This document shows positions 21,197 to 28,187 of a stretch of DNA of 28,303 nt, piece after piece. The DNA comes from a virus. The stretch lies in IMG/VR virus record IMGVR_UViG_3300027797_000103, positions 1-28,303 of that record. One strand, 5' to 3'. Under the pieces are notes generated by a model. It saw only the letters and a list, made by a program, of their open reading frames with translations, searched no databases and was not told where the DNA came from. Numbering within the stretch: position 1 is the first letter of the stretch; every line of letters begins with the position of its first letter. The translations under genes and the position numbers were made by a program.

Positions 21197-21200
21197 CAAA

Positions 21201-21794
21201 ATGAATTTAATAGAACTTATTATAGATGACAAAGAAGATATGCAAGGTGTAGAAGCTATTTCGATAGTTGAATCACCTGCTATTGAATCTGACTTTGTAG
21301 CCTTAAAATCTGAAGAGGTTAAACTTGCTGAAGTAGATAAAGAGAAACGTATTTTAATGGGTGCGGTATTAATACCTGAAAAGCCGATTTACAGACGTAA
21401 TGGCGAAGATGAGTATTATATATATTTTTCAAAAGATACAGTCGTAAAAGCGTCGCAGTTGTTTTTAAAGAAAGGAAATCAAGGCAACTCAACATTAGAA
21501 CACTCAAAATCTATCGAGGGTTTAACAGTTGTTGAAAGTTGGATAGTTGAAGATTTAACAAAAGACAAAAGTGCTTTATATAATTTAAGCGTTCCTATTG
21601 GTACTTGGATGGCAAGTGTAAAAGTAGATAACGATGAAATTTGGAACGATTACGTTAAAACAGGCAAGGTAAAAGGTTTCAGTCTTGAAGGTCATTTTGC
21701 AGACCAATTAGAAAAGAAAAAAGAATTGTCAAAGGTACTTACTGAAGATGAAGTATTAGTTGAAAAAATAAAAGAAATACTTAAAAACGTATAA
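21201..21794 (+). CDS. Prohead protease, XkdF-like (Peptidase S78_2 type)
   Basis: The 197-residue protein matches XkdF-like proteases: GAVLIPEKPIYR (54-65), STLEHSKS (97-104, H101), VVESWIVEDLTKDKS (110-124), VPIGTWMASVKVDNDEIW (131-148) and KVKGFSLEGHF (156-166, S161). H101 and S161 are the expected catalytic residues. It should cleave the scaffold and mature the capsid. The capsid gene is five genes downstream. It shares a base with the next start. Confidence 0.88.
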   Translation: MNLIELIIDDKEDMQGVEAISIVESPAIESDFVALKSEEVKLAEVDKEKRILMGAVLIPEKPIYRRNGEDEYYIYFSKDTVVKASQLFLKKGNQGNSTLEHSKSIEGLTVVESWIVEDLTKDKSALYNLSVPIGTWMASVKVDNDEIWNDYVKTGKVKGFSLEGHFADQLEKKKELSKVLTEDEVLVEKIKEILKNV

Positions 21795-22414
21795 TGAAAA
21801 ATACATCTTTTAAAGTTCACGTTCAAGAAGCATCTCAAACAGAAGTTGATGATGTAAACATTGAGCAAGGTGCTATGCTTGTAACTGATGAAGCCTTATT
21901 TATGGGTTTCAATGGCGCACAAGTTAGAGTGTACCCTCCGCAATCAGCTAATATGGGTTTGGGTTGGGCAAGATACGATGATACACAATATACAAGCGTT
22001 TCACCTTTTAATTTTACTACAACCGCTTTTACAATTCCAAATAATAAAGGTTTTGTAATTGATACAAATATAAATTCTGCAATAGATTATTATGCAGGTA
22101 ACAAATTAAGAGCAGAGTTTGAAAACGATGTATATATAATTACAATAGCATTTAAAGCACAAATAAGCAACGCAAACGGACACGTTGATATTTACTTTGA
22201 AGGCGGTAATGGAACTCCTTACGAAAGATTACGTGACGTTGTAACATTCCCAAAAGGAAACAATCAAGAGCATACATACGCAAAAACCTTTCAATATTAT
22301 GCTGATGAAGATGTAGTTGCAAATGGATTAACTATTAAAATGAAAGCAAGTCACTCGGGTCATATACACGATGTAATTTATTTTATTCAAAGAACACAAA
22401 ATAATAAATACTAA
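21794..22414 (+). CDS. Beta-rich virion protein, possible decoration or head fibre protein
   Basis: The 206-residue protein looks like an all-beta jelly-roll (FKVHVQEA, MLVTDEALFMGFNGAQVRVY, YIITIAFKAQISNANGHVDIYF, GLTIKMKASHSGHIHDVIYF). The C-terminal ...HIHDVIYFIQRTQ is typical of trimeric beta-sandwich attachments. It lies between the protease and the capsid genes, so a role on the head surface is plausible. I do not recognise a named family. Confidence 0.6.
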   Translation: MKNTSFKVHVQEASQTEVDDVNIEQGAMLVTDEALFMGFNGAQVRVYPPQSANMGLGWARYDDTQYTSVSPFNFTTTAFTIPNNKGFVIDTNINSAIDYYAGNKLRAEFENDVYIITIAFKAQISNANGHVDIYFEGGNGTPYERLRDVVTFPKGNNQEHTYAKTFQYYADEDVVANGLTIKMKASHSGHIHDVIYFIQRTQNNKY

Positions 22415-22415
22415 T

Positions 22416-22613
22416 ATGAGCAAACAAACAAAAAGCAGAACAAGTCCAAAGGGTGGAAACAGAGCGTGTCTTTGTCAAGACAGCACGTATAGTAAAGAAT
22501 GTTGTAACGGAGATTTACAAAATCAAGGAATTGGTTCAACAGTAGGTCAAAATTCAAATACAACAATAACAAACATTGATGGAACAAGAACAATAGTTTC
22601 TAACAATAGTTAA
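22416..22613 (+). CDS. Small CLC...CC protein, conserved type in Bacteroidota phages
   Basis: The 65-residue product has the block PKGGNRACLCQDSTYSKECC (11-30) followed by NGDLQNQGIGS. Cysteines C18, C20, C29 and C30 are closely spaced and could hold a metal or form disulphides. Such a GGNR.CLC...TYS..CC...L..QGIG block occurs repeatedly next to head genes of Bacteroidota phages, but its function is unknown to me. The C-terminus is Asn/Thr-rich and disordered. Confidence 0.72.
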   Translation: MSKQTKSRTSPKGGNRACLCQDSTYSKECCNGDLQNQGIGSTVGQNSNTTITNIDGTRTIVSNNS

Positions 22614-22664
22614 TGTTAAAAATATAACAAAAATTTATAATAGTAATTTTAAAACAAAAATAGA

Positions 22665-23039
22665 ATGGGTACTTTAAAATCAATCGGGAACAAATTATTT
22701 AAAACAGAATTAGCTACTCAAAAAGTTGAATTGGGTTTAGTTGATGATATTAACAAAGCAAGATTAGAAAATGACAATGTTGAAAATTCATTAATTGACG
22801 AAATTACAAAAGGAGTTAATGTTTTAGAAAATGGAACTAAAATAATTGATAAAGCTATATTAAGTTCTAAAAATGTTATTGAACAAATTGATAAAGCAAG
22901 AGTTATGGCAAAAGATTTAGGTATTGATTTACCAACAAATCTTGATTCTTCTTATAAATATTATCAAGAAAGTATTAAAAAATATACTTTAATGAAAAAT
23001 ACTATTTCTGCTTTTAGTTCTAAAGTTAAATCTATATAA
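22665..23039 (+). CDS. Helical virion-module protein of unknown function
   Basis: The 124-residue product is predicted entirely helical, with heptad-like stretches (NKARLENDNVENSLIDEITK, NGTKIIDKAILSSKNVIEQI). It lies directly before the scaffold-like gene and has its own A-rich leader after a 51-base gap. It could be an assembly factor or minor internal head protein. Not recognised. Confidence 0.66.
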   Translation: MGTLKSIGNKLFKTELATQKVELGLVDDINKARLENDNVENSLIDEITKGVNVLENGTKIIDKAILSSKNVIEQIDKARVMAKDLGIDLPTNLDSSYKYYQESIKKYTLMKNTISAFSSKVKSI

Positions 23040-23057
23040 TAATTAAATTAAATATAA

Positions 23058-23609
23058 ATGTCAAACGTAATTAACCAAATTAAAACCTTATTGGGAATGG
23101 AAGTAAAACTTGCTCAAATGGCTTTAGAAAATGGTACTATTATCGAAGCTGAAGTATTTGAAGCAGGTGCAAGTGTTTTCATCGTAAACGAAGAAGATAG
23201 AATTGCTTTACCTGTTGGAGAATATAAGTTAGAAGATGGTATGATTTTAATTGTAGCCGAAGAAGGTATTATTGCTGAAATCAAAGAAGCTGTTGTTGAA
23301 GAGGAAACTCCTGAAGCAGAAGTAGAAGTTGAAGTAGAGCAAGAAATGACTGAAGTAAAAGAACCTAAAAGAGTAATTGAATCAGTTACTAAAGAAATGT
23401 TCTTTGCTGAAATTGATTCTTTGAAAAAAGAAATCGAAGCACTTAAATTAGCTAAAGAAGAAGTAGTTGTTGAAGCAGTAGAATTATCTGCTGAACCATT
23501 AACTCACAACCCTGAAGCTACAACTAAAAGAGAATTAAATACTTATTCTCAAAACAGAACAAAAACAACTTTTGATACAGTATTAAACAAAATTTCAAAC
23601 TTTAAATAA
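23058..23609 (+). CDS. Probable capsid scaffolding protein
   Basis: The 183-residue protein has a small N-terminal beta domain (EAEVFEAGASVFIVNEEDRI...LPVGEYKLEDG), a very acidic middle (about 75-115, repeated EVE/EAE), a helix (MFFAEIDSLKKEIEALKLAK) and a basic C-terminus. An acidic coiled-coil protein that directly precedes the major capsid gene is typical of scaffolds, and the protease at 21201 would remove it. The VGEYKLEDG segment recurs in similarly placed proteins of Bacteroidota phages. Confidence 0.68.
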   Translation: MSNVINQIKTLLGMEVKLAQMALENGTIIEAEVFEAGASVFIVNEEDRIALPVGEYKLEDGMILIVAEEGIIAEIKEAVVEEETPEAEVEVEVEQEMTEVKEPKRVIESVTKEMFFAEIDSLKKEIEALKLAKEEVVVEAVELSAEPLTHNPEATTKRELNTYSQNRTKTTFDTVLNKISNFK

Positions 23610-23615
23610 TTAAAA

Positions 23616-24548
23616 ATGGCTACTACAACATCTATTACAACTACTTATGCAGGTCAGTTTGCAGGAAAATATATTTCTGCTGCTTTATTATCTGCAACTA
23701 CTATCGAAAACGGTGGTATTGAAGTAAAACCAAACGTAAAGTATAAAGAAGTTATCAAAAAATTAGCAACTAACGATTTAGTTAAAAACGCTACTTGTGA
23801 TTTTGATGCAACTTCTACTGTTACTTTAACTGAAAGAATCCTTCAACCTGAAGAATTCCAAATCAATTTATCTTTATGTAAGAAAGACTTCCGTTCAGAT
23901 TGGGAAGCTATCCAAATGGGATATTCTGCATTTGATACATTACCTCCATCTTTCCAAGATTTCTTATTAGCACACGTTGCTGCAAAAGCTGCTCAAAACA
24001 ATGAAGTATCTATTTGGAGAGGTGTTAACGCAACTGCAGGTCAATTCGACGGATTAGTTACTTTAGCTACTGCTGATGCAACTGTTATCGACGTAGCAGG
24101 TGAAGCGGTTACTGCTGCTAACGTAATTGCTGAAATGGGTTCTGTTATCGATGCTATCCCTTCTGCTTTATACGGACAAGAAGATTTATATCTTTATGTT
24201 TCTCAAAATGTTGCTCGTGCTTACGTTCGTGCTTTAGGTGGATTTGCTGCTTCAGGATTAGGGGCGAATGGTACTAACACAATGGGTACACAATGGTTTA
24301 ACAACGGAAGTTTAACTTTTGACGGAGTTAAAATCTTTGTTGCTAACGGATTAGCTGACAACTATATGATGGCTGCTCAAAAATCTAACTTATACTTCGG
24401 AACAGGCTTATTAGCTGACCACAATGAAGTGAAAGTGATTGATATGGCAGACCTTGATGGTTCTCAAAATGTAAGAATCGTTATGAGATTTACAGCAGGT
24501 GTACAATACGGAATCGGTTCTGATATCGTTCTTTACACTCCTGCATAA
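23616..24548 (+). CDS. Major capsid protein
   Basis: The 310-residue protein is the likely HK97-fold capsid subunit. Visible blocks are CDFDATSTVTLTERILQPEEF (79-99) followed by LCKKDFRSDWEA (108-119), the helix FQDFLLAHVAAKAAQNNEVS, and the C-terminal domain WFNNGSLTFDGVKIFVANGL...MRFTAGVQYGIGSDIVLY. Its codon use differs from neighbours, with more TTC, ATC and AAC, as expected for a very highly expressed gene. It is followed by a strong terminator. There is no large N-terminal delta domain; scaffolding appears to be by the separate gene upstream. Confidence 0.88.
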   Translation: MATTTSITTTYAGQFAGKYISAALLSATTIENGGIEVKPNVKYKEVIKKLATNDLVKNATCDFDATSTVTLTERILQPEEFQINLSLCKKDFRSDWEAIQMGYSAFDTLPPSFQDFLLAHVAAKAAQNNEVSIWRGVNATAGQFDGLVTLATADATVIDVAGEAVTAANVIAEMGSVIDAIPSALYGQEDLYLYVSQNVARAYVRALGGFAASGLGANGTNTMGTQWFNNGSLTFDGVKIFVANGLADNYMMAAQKSNLYFGTGLLADHNEVKVIDMADLDGSQNVRIVMRFTAGVQYGIGSDIVLYTPA

Positions 24549-24572
24549 TTCATTGAATAACAAACTATAAAG

Positions 24573-24603
24573 GGGTGGTGCAATAAACACCGCCCTTTTT
24601 TTT
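24573..24603 (+). terminator. Strong intrinsic terminator after the capsid gene
   Basis: GGGTGGTG (24573-24580) pairs with CACCGCCC (24588-24595; one G-T pair), loop of 7, then eight T. It is the most GC-rich hairpin in the window and differs from the GGGTAG cassette. Confidence 0.9.
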
Positions 24604-24626
24604 AATAACACATAAAATATAAACAA

Positions 24627-25154
24627 ATGGCTTGTGATTTAGGATTTGGTAGAATCGAACCTTGCAAAGATTCAGTAGGTGGATTGAAAGCGGTTTATTT
24701 CGTAAACTATGGCGATGCGACAGGATATACTTATGATGTAACAAACACAGATGTGATTGATGCAGTAACAGGTACTCCAACCGCTTACAAATACGATTTA
24801 AAAGGCGCTTCAACATTTACACAAAATGTAAATAGCTCACGTGAAAATGGAACAACATTTTTCGAGCAAGTATTGGAATTAACATTTAAGAAATTAAGTA
24901 TTAAAGACCACAAAGAATTGAAATTAATGGCTTATGGACGTCCACAAGTTATTGTAGAAGATAACAACGGAAACTTCTTTTATTCAGGTTTAGAACACGG
25001 AATGGATGTTACAGGTGGTACTATCGTAACAGGTGGTGCTTTTGGTGACTTATCAGGATATACTTTAACTTTAACAGGAATGGAACAAGTACCTGCTAAC
25101 TTTATTGGAGATACATTAACTGCTGCAGGATTTACAGTAGTTGCGGGTTCTTAA
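24627..25154 (+). CDS. Major tail (tube) protein
   Basis: The 175-residue protein has the pattern of Bacteroidota phage tail tube subunits: GGLKAVYFVNYGD (18-30), the central RENGTTFFEQVLELTFKKLS (73-92), DHKELKLMAYGRPQVIVEDN (95-114), and NGNFFYSGLEHGMDVTGGTI (115-134) ending in GYTLTLTGMEQVPANFI. It is framed by two terminators, so it has its own unit and probably a strong promoter. The tube would stack around the tape measure protein. Confidence 0.8.
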   Translation: MACDLGFGRIEPCKDSVGGLKAVYFVNYGDATGYTYDVTNTDVIDAVTGTPTAYKYDLKGASTFTQNVNSSRENGTTFFEQVLELTFKKLSIKDHKELKLMAYGRPQVIVEDNNGNFFYSGLEHGMDVTGGTIVTGGAFGDLSGYTLTLTGMEQVPANFIGDTLTAAGFTVVAGS

Positions 25155-25182
25155 TTAAAATTTATTTTTTTTTACTGAAATT

Positions 25183-25210
25183 GGGTAGCTTTTTAAGTTA
25201 CCCTTTTTTT
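25183..25210 (+). terminator. Intrinsic terminator after the tail tube gene
   Basis: GGGTAGCT (25183-25190) pairs with AGTTACCC (25196-25203; one G-T pair), loop of 5, then seven T. It is a relative of the cassette at 1585 and 3036. Confidence 0.85.
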
Positions 25211-25232
25211 ATTTATACAAAAACAAAGATTG

Positions 25233-25245
25233 TTTATTTTTAAAT
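25233..25245 (+). repeat. TTTATTTTTAAAT motif before the portal operon
   Basis: Identical over 13 bases to 11451-11463 and placed 7 bases before the ATG at 25253. See the motif entries at 13814 and 21176. Confidence 0.35.
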
Positions 25246-25252
25246 AAAAACA

Positions 25253-25582
25253 ATGATAATTCTAAAAGAGTTAAATACTGCTCAAAACTTATATGCTACT
25301 ATTGATGGTGTAGAAGCTGACGCTATTGTTTTAAGAGATGAAGAAACTAATACAGAAGAAACTATTGTTTGCGTATTTTCGATTGATAAATATTACGCAG
25401 TTACTAACTTGGTATTTCCGATAATAGAAAATAAATTCTACACTTTAACAATTTTAAACGGAACTGATGTAGTTTATAAAGATAAGATATTTTGCACAAA
25501 TCAAATAATTGAAGAATTTAGTATAAACAATAATGTTTACACGCAAAGAACTTCTGATAACGAATACATAATTTATGAATAA
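25253..25582 (+). CDS. Small virion-module protein before the portal
   Basis: The 109-residue product is beta-rich (NLYATIDGVEADAIVLRDEE, YTLTILNGTDVVYKDKIFC) with the look of a compact Ig-like or adaptor domain. It overlaps the portal gene by 8 bases. Proteins of this shape (YTL.IL.G..VVYKDKIFCT.Q) recur upstream of Bacteroidota phage portals. Function unassigned; a head or neck component is likely. Confidence 0.65.
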   Translation: MIILKELNTAQNLYATIDGVEADAIVLRDEETNTEETIVCVFSIDKYYAVTNLVFPIIENKFYTLTILNGTDVVYKDKIFCTNQIIEEFSINNNVYTQRTSDNEYIIYE

Positions 25583-27353
25583 CGTACACATTTTAAGTTT
25601 AAATGCTTATAATTCGCCTGTAATTACTGAATCTAAAAATAAAGATTTTGTTGAATACGGAGAAGATAACAACTATTTTCAATACTTAATAGATAGGTTT
25701 TTATATTCAAATACAAACCACGCTATTATAACAGGTGTTTCTAATATGATTTATGGGAAGGGTCTTGACGCTACCGATTCAAATAGAAAGCCTAACGAGT
25801 ATGCACAAATGGTTTCTATTGTTAAAAAAGATTGTTTGCGTAAAGTTGCATTAGAGCGTAAACTTCTTGGAATGGCTTCAATGCAAGTTATTTATTTAAA
25901 CGGAAAGGTAAAATCAGTTGAGCATTTTCCGATGCACACTTTAAGAGCAGAAAAATGTAATGACAAAGGCGAAATTGAAGCGTGGTTTTACCACCACGAT
26001 TGGGCAAATTACAGAAAGGGAGATGTTTTAAAACGTATTCCTGCCTTTGGTTTTGGAAACGGAAGAGAAGTTGAATTATATATTATTAAGCCTTATATTT
26101 CAGGTTACCATTATTACACTCCGATAGATTATTCGGGTGCGTTACCTTATGCAATGTTAGAGCAAGAGATTTCTGATTACTTGATTAACGATGTAATGAA
26201 CGGATTTAGCGGTACTAAAGTAATTAACTTTAATAACAATATTCCGCCTGAAGAAAAAAGACAAGAAGTTGCAAACGATGTTAAACGTAAATTAACAGGT
26301 AGTAAAGGCGACAAAGTAATTGTATCTTTTAACGCAAGTGCTGAAAACAAAACCACAGTTGATGATATTCCTTTAAACGATGCTCCTGCTCACTATGAGT
26401 ATTTAGCAAAAGAATGTTTTGAAAAACTAATTGTAGGGCATAGAGTTACAAGTCCGATGCTTTTAGGGATTAGAGATACAGGCGGTGGATTAGGAAATAA
26501 TGCTGATGAAATTGAAACTGCTACACGTTTATTTGACAATATTGTAATCAGACCATACCAATTAGAAATCATTGAAGCTATTGATGAAATACTATCTATA
26601 AACGGAATCGCTTTAAACCTATATTTTAAGACGATACAGCCACTTGATTTTATAGACGTAAATACTCTTAACGCAGAAACAAACGAAGAGGAAACAGGTG
26701 TTAAAATGAGCAAGGTTTGTTGTTCTACTGAAGATTCTTTAGATGATGAAACAGCACAAAGTTTGATTGACTTGGGTGAACTTGAAAATGAAAATTGGTT
26801 ATTGATTGATGAAAGCGAAGTTGACTATGACAATGATGATACTGAAAATGAATTATTAAGCAATGAACCAAAACAAAGTTTACTATCTAAAATTTATAAT
26901 TTTGTAAGTACGGGAACAGCAAGACCAAACGCAAAATCTGACCAAGATGAAAACATTGATGGTATTCGTTTTATAACACGTTACGTTTATGCAGGGGAAA
27001 CCTCTTCTAATAGTAGATTGTTTTGCAAAAAAATGACACAAGTTGACAAGGTATATCGTAAAGAAGATATTTTAAGAATGTCTGAACAAGCAGTAAACAA
27101 AGGTTGGGGTCCACGTGGTGCTGATACATATTCAATATGGCTTTACAAAGGCGGTGGAGCGTGTCACCATAGATGGAATAAAAGAGTTTATGCAAGTTTT
27201 GAAGGGGTTAATATTGACGTTAATTCACCAAGAGCAAGAATAATAGCAGGTCGTACAGCTGAAAAATACGGATATACAATTAAGAATCCTGAATTGGTTT
27301 CACAGCGTCCGATAGATATGCCGAACAAAGGATTTTTACCTAAAAACAATTAA
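25575..27353 (+). CDS. Portal protein with extra C-terminal Cys/His domain
   Basis: Residues 1 to about 375 look like a portal protein: EYGEDNNYFQYLIDRFLYSN (27-46), helix QEISDYLINDVMNGFSG (208-224), and the region RVTSPMLLGIRDTGGGLGNN (294-313) with ETATRLFDNIVIRPYQ. The portal ring is the DNA channel of the head. After an acidic linker (about 375-450) comes a second domain: RFITRYVYAGETSSNSRLFC, YRKEDILRMSEQAVNKGWGP and LYKGGGACHHRW, with a conserved-looking CHHRW. This resembles the C-terminal part of Mu gpF-like head morphogenesis proteins and would be a portal-minor head fusion. Confidence 0.8.
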   Translation: MNNVHILSLNAYNSPVITESKNKDFVEYGEDNNYFQYLIDRFLYSNTNHAIITGVSNMIYGKGLDATDSNRKPNEYAQMVSIVKKDCLRKVALERKLLGMASMQVIYLNGKVKSVEHFPMHTLRAEKCNDKGEIEAWFYHHDWANYRKGDVLKRIPAFGFGNGREVELYIIKPYISGYHYYTPIDYSGALPYAMLEQEISDYLINDVMNGFSGTKVINFNNNIPPEEKRQEVANDVKRKLTGSKGDKVIVSFNASAENKTTVDDIPLNDAPAHYEYLAKECFEKLIVGHRVTSPMLLGIRDTGGGLGNNADEIETATRLFDNIVIRPYQLEIIEAIDEILSINGIALNLYFKTIQPLDFIDVNTLNAETNEEETGVKMSKVCCSTEDSLDDETAQSLIDLGELENENWLLIDESEVDYDNDDTENELLSNEPKQSLLSKIYNFVSTGTARPNAKSDQDENIDGIRFITRYVYAGETSSNSRLFCKKMTQVDKVYRKEDILRMSEQAVNKGWGPRGADTYSIWLYKGGGACHHRWNKRVYASFEGVNIDVNSPRARIIAGRTAEKYGYTIKNPELVSQRPIDMPNKGFLPKNN

Positions 27354-27356
27354 AAA

Positions 27357-27869
27357 ATGGCTTACGCATTATTAATAAGTACAGACGATGTAAAAAGGTT
27401 TACAATACTAAATGGAAATTTAGATGTAGATGATTTTATTCAATATATAAAAATAGCACAAGATATAACTATCCAAAACTATTTAGGAACTGATTTATAT
27501 AATAAGTTTCAAACATTGATTATAAGTGGGGATATTAATTTAAACGCAAATCTTATATATAAAAATCTTTTAACGGACTATATCAAGCCTATGTTGATTC
27601 ATTTTGCAATGGTTCAGTATTTACCTTTTGCAGCTTATACAATAGCTAATAAAGGAGTATTTAAACATACTGCTGAAAACTCTACAAGTGTAGAAAAAAA
27701 CGAAATAGATTACTTGGTTGAGAAGGAACGTGATATTGCTCAACACTATACTCAAAGATTCATAGATTTTATGTGTTTTAATAATCAAAATTTTCCTGAA
27801 TATAATAGTAACTCAAATGGCGATATGTACCCTGACACAGATAACTTCTTTGGAAGTTGGGTGTTATAA
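27357..27869 (+). CDS. Head-tail connector protein (adaptor-like)
   Basis: The 170-residue protein starts with LISTDDVKRFTILNGNLDVDDF and continues as helices (IKIAQDITIQNYLGTDLYNK, LTDYIKPMLIHFAMVQYLPF) in the layout of phage connector/adaptor proteins. YIK.AQD..IQ.YLGTDLY.K is the typical block of the DUF6712-like family in Bacteroidota phages. It follows the portal after 3 bases, where the connector is expected. The C-terminus is Asn-rich and probably disordered. Confidence 0.72.
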   Translation: MAYALLISTDDVKRFTILNGNLDVDDFIQYIKIAQDITIQNYLGTDLYNKFQTLIISGDINLNANLIYKNLLTDYIKPMLIHFAMVQYLPFAAYTIANKGVFKHTAENSTSVEKNEIDYLVEKERDIAQHYTQRFIDFMCFNNQNFPEYNSNSNGDMYPDTDNFFGSWVL

Positions 27870-27949
27870 GAAAACAAGAAAAAAAGTAGGCAGTTATAAT
27901 AAACCAAAACAAGAAAACAAAAAGAAATTAGAACTATTTTTAAGTAAAT

Positions 27950-28186
27950 ATGACAAATAATATAAATTGGGGGCAAGGTACAAACAACAATGATATTTAT
28001 TGGGGTCAAGGTGCTGTTAGTAACGATATAAGTTGGGGTTCTGCTTATTCGGTAAGTTGGAGTGGTGAAACTGAAATTGTAGGAAACGAAATTGAAGCAG
28101 TTATAAATTTTATTGCAAGAGTTACTACTGATAGTGGAACCTTTGAAGCAAAACAATGTTTAATTAATAATATAGAAAATATATAA
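27950..28186 (+). CDS. Small WG-repeat protein with C-terminal DGG-type repeat
   Basis: The 78-residue product has three WG units at its N-terminus (NINWGQG, DIYWGQG, DISWGS, residues 4-31) followed by SVSWSGETEI. Its C-terminus FIARVTTDSGTFEAKQCL (54-71) matches the two repeats in the large tail protein at 16531. WGQG...WG..YS.SWSGET proteins are common before fibre genes in Bacteroidota phages. It may be a virion protein or an adapter that holds a fibre. The 80-base gap before it contains a weak TATTTTTAAG copy of the late motif at 27935-27944. Confidence 0.66.
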   Translation: MTNNINWGQGTNNNDIYWGQGAVSNDISWGSAYSVSWSGETEIVGNEIEAVINFIARVTTDSGTFEAKQCLINNIENI

Positions 28187-28187
28187 T

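Noticed and set aside
27881-27891. Similarity of AAAAAGTAGGC here to AAAAAGGTAGGC at 2701-2712
   Set aside because: The shared part is short and A-rich, with no similar context, so it may be chance.
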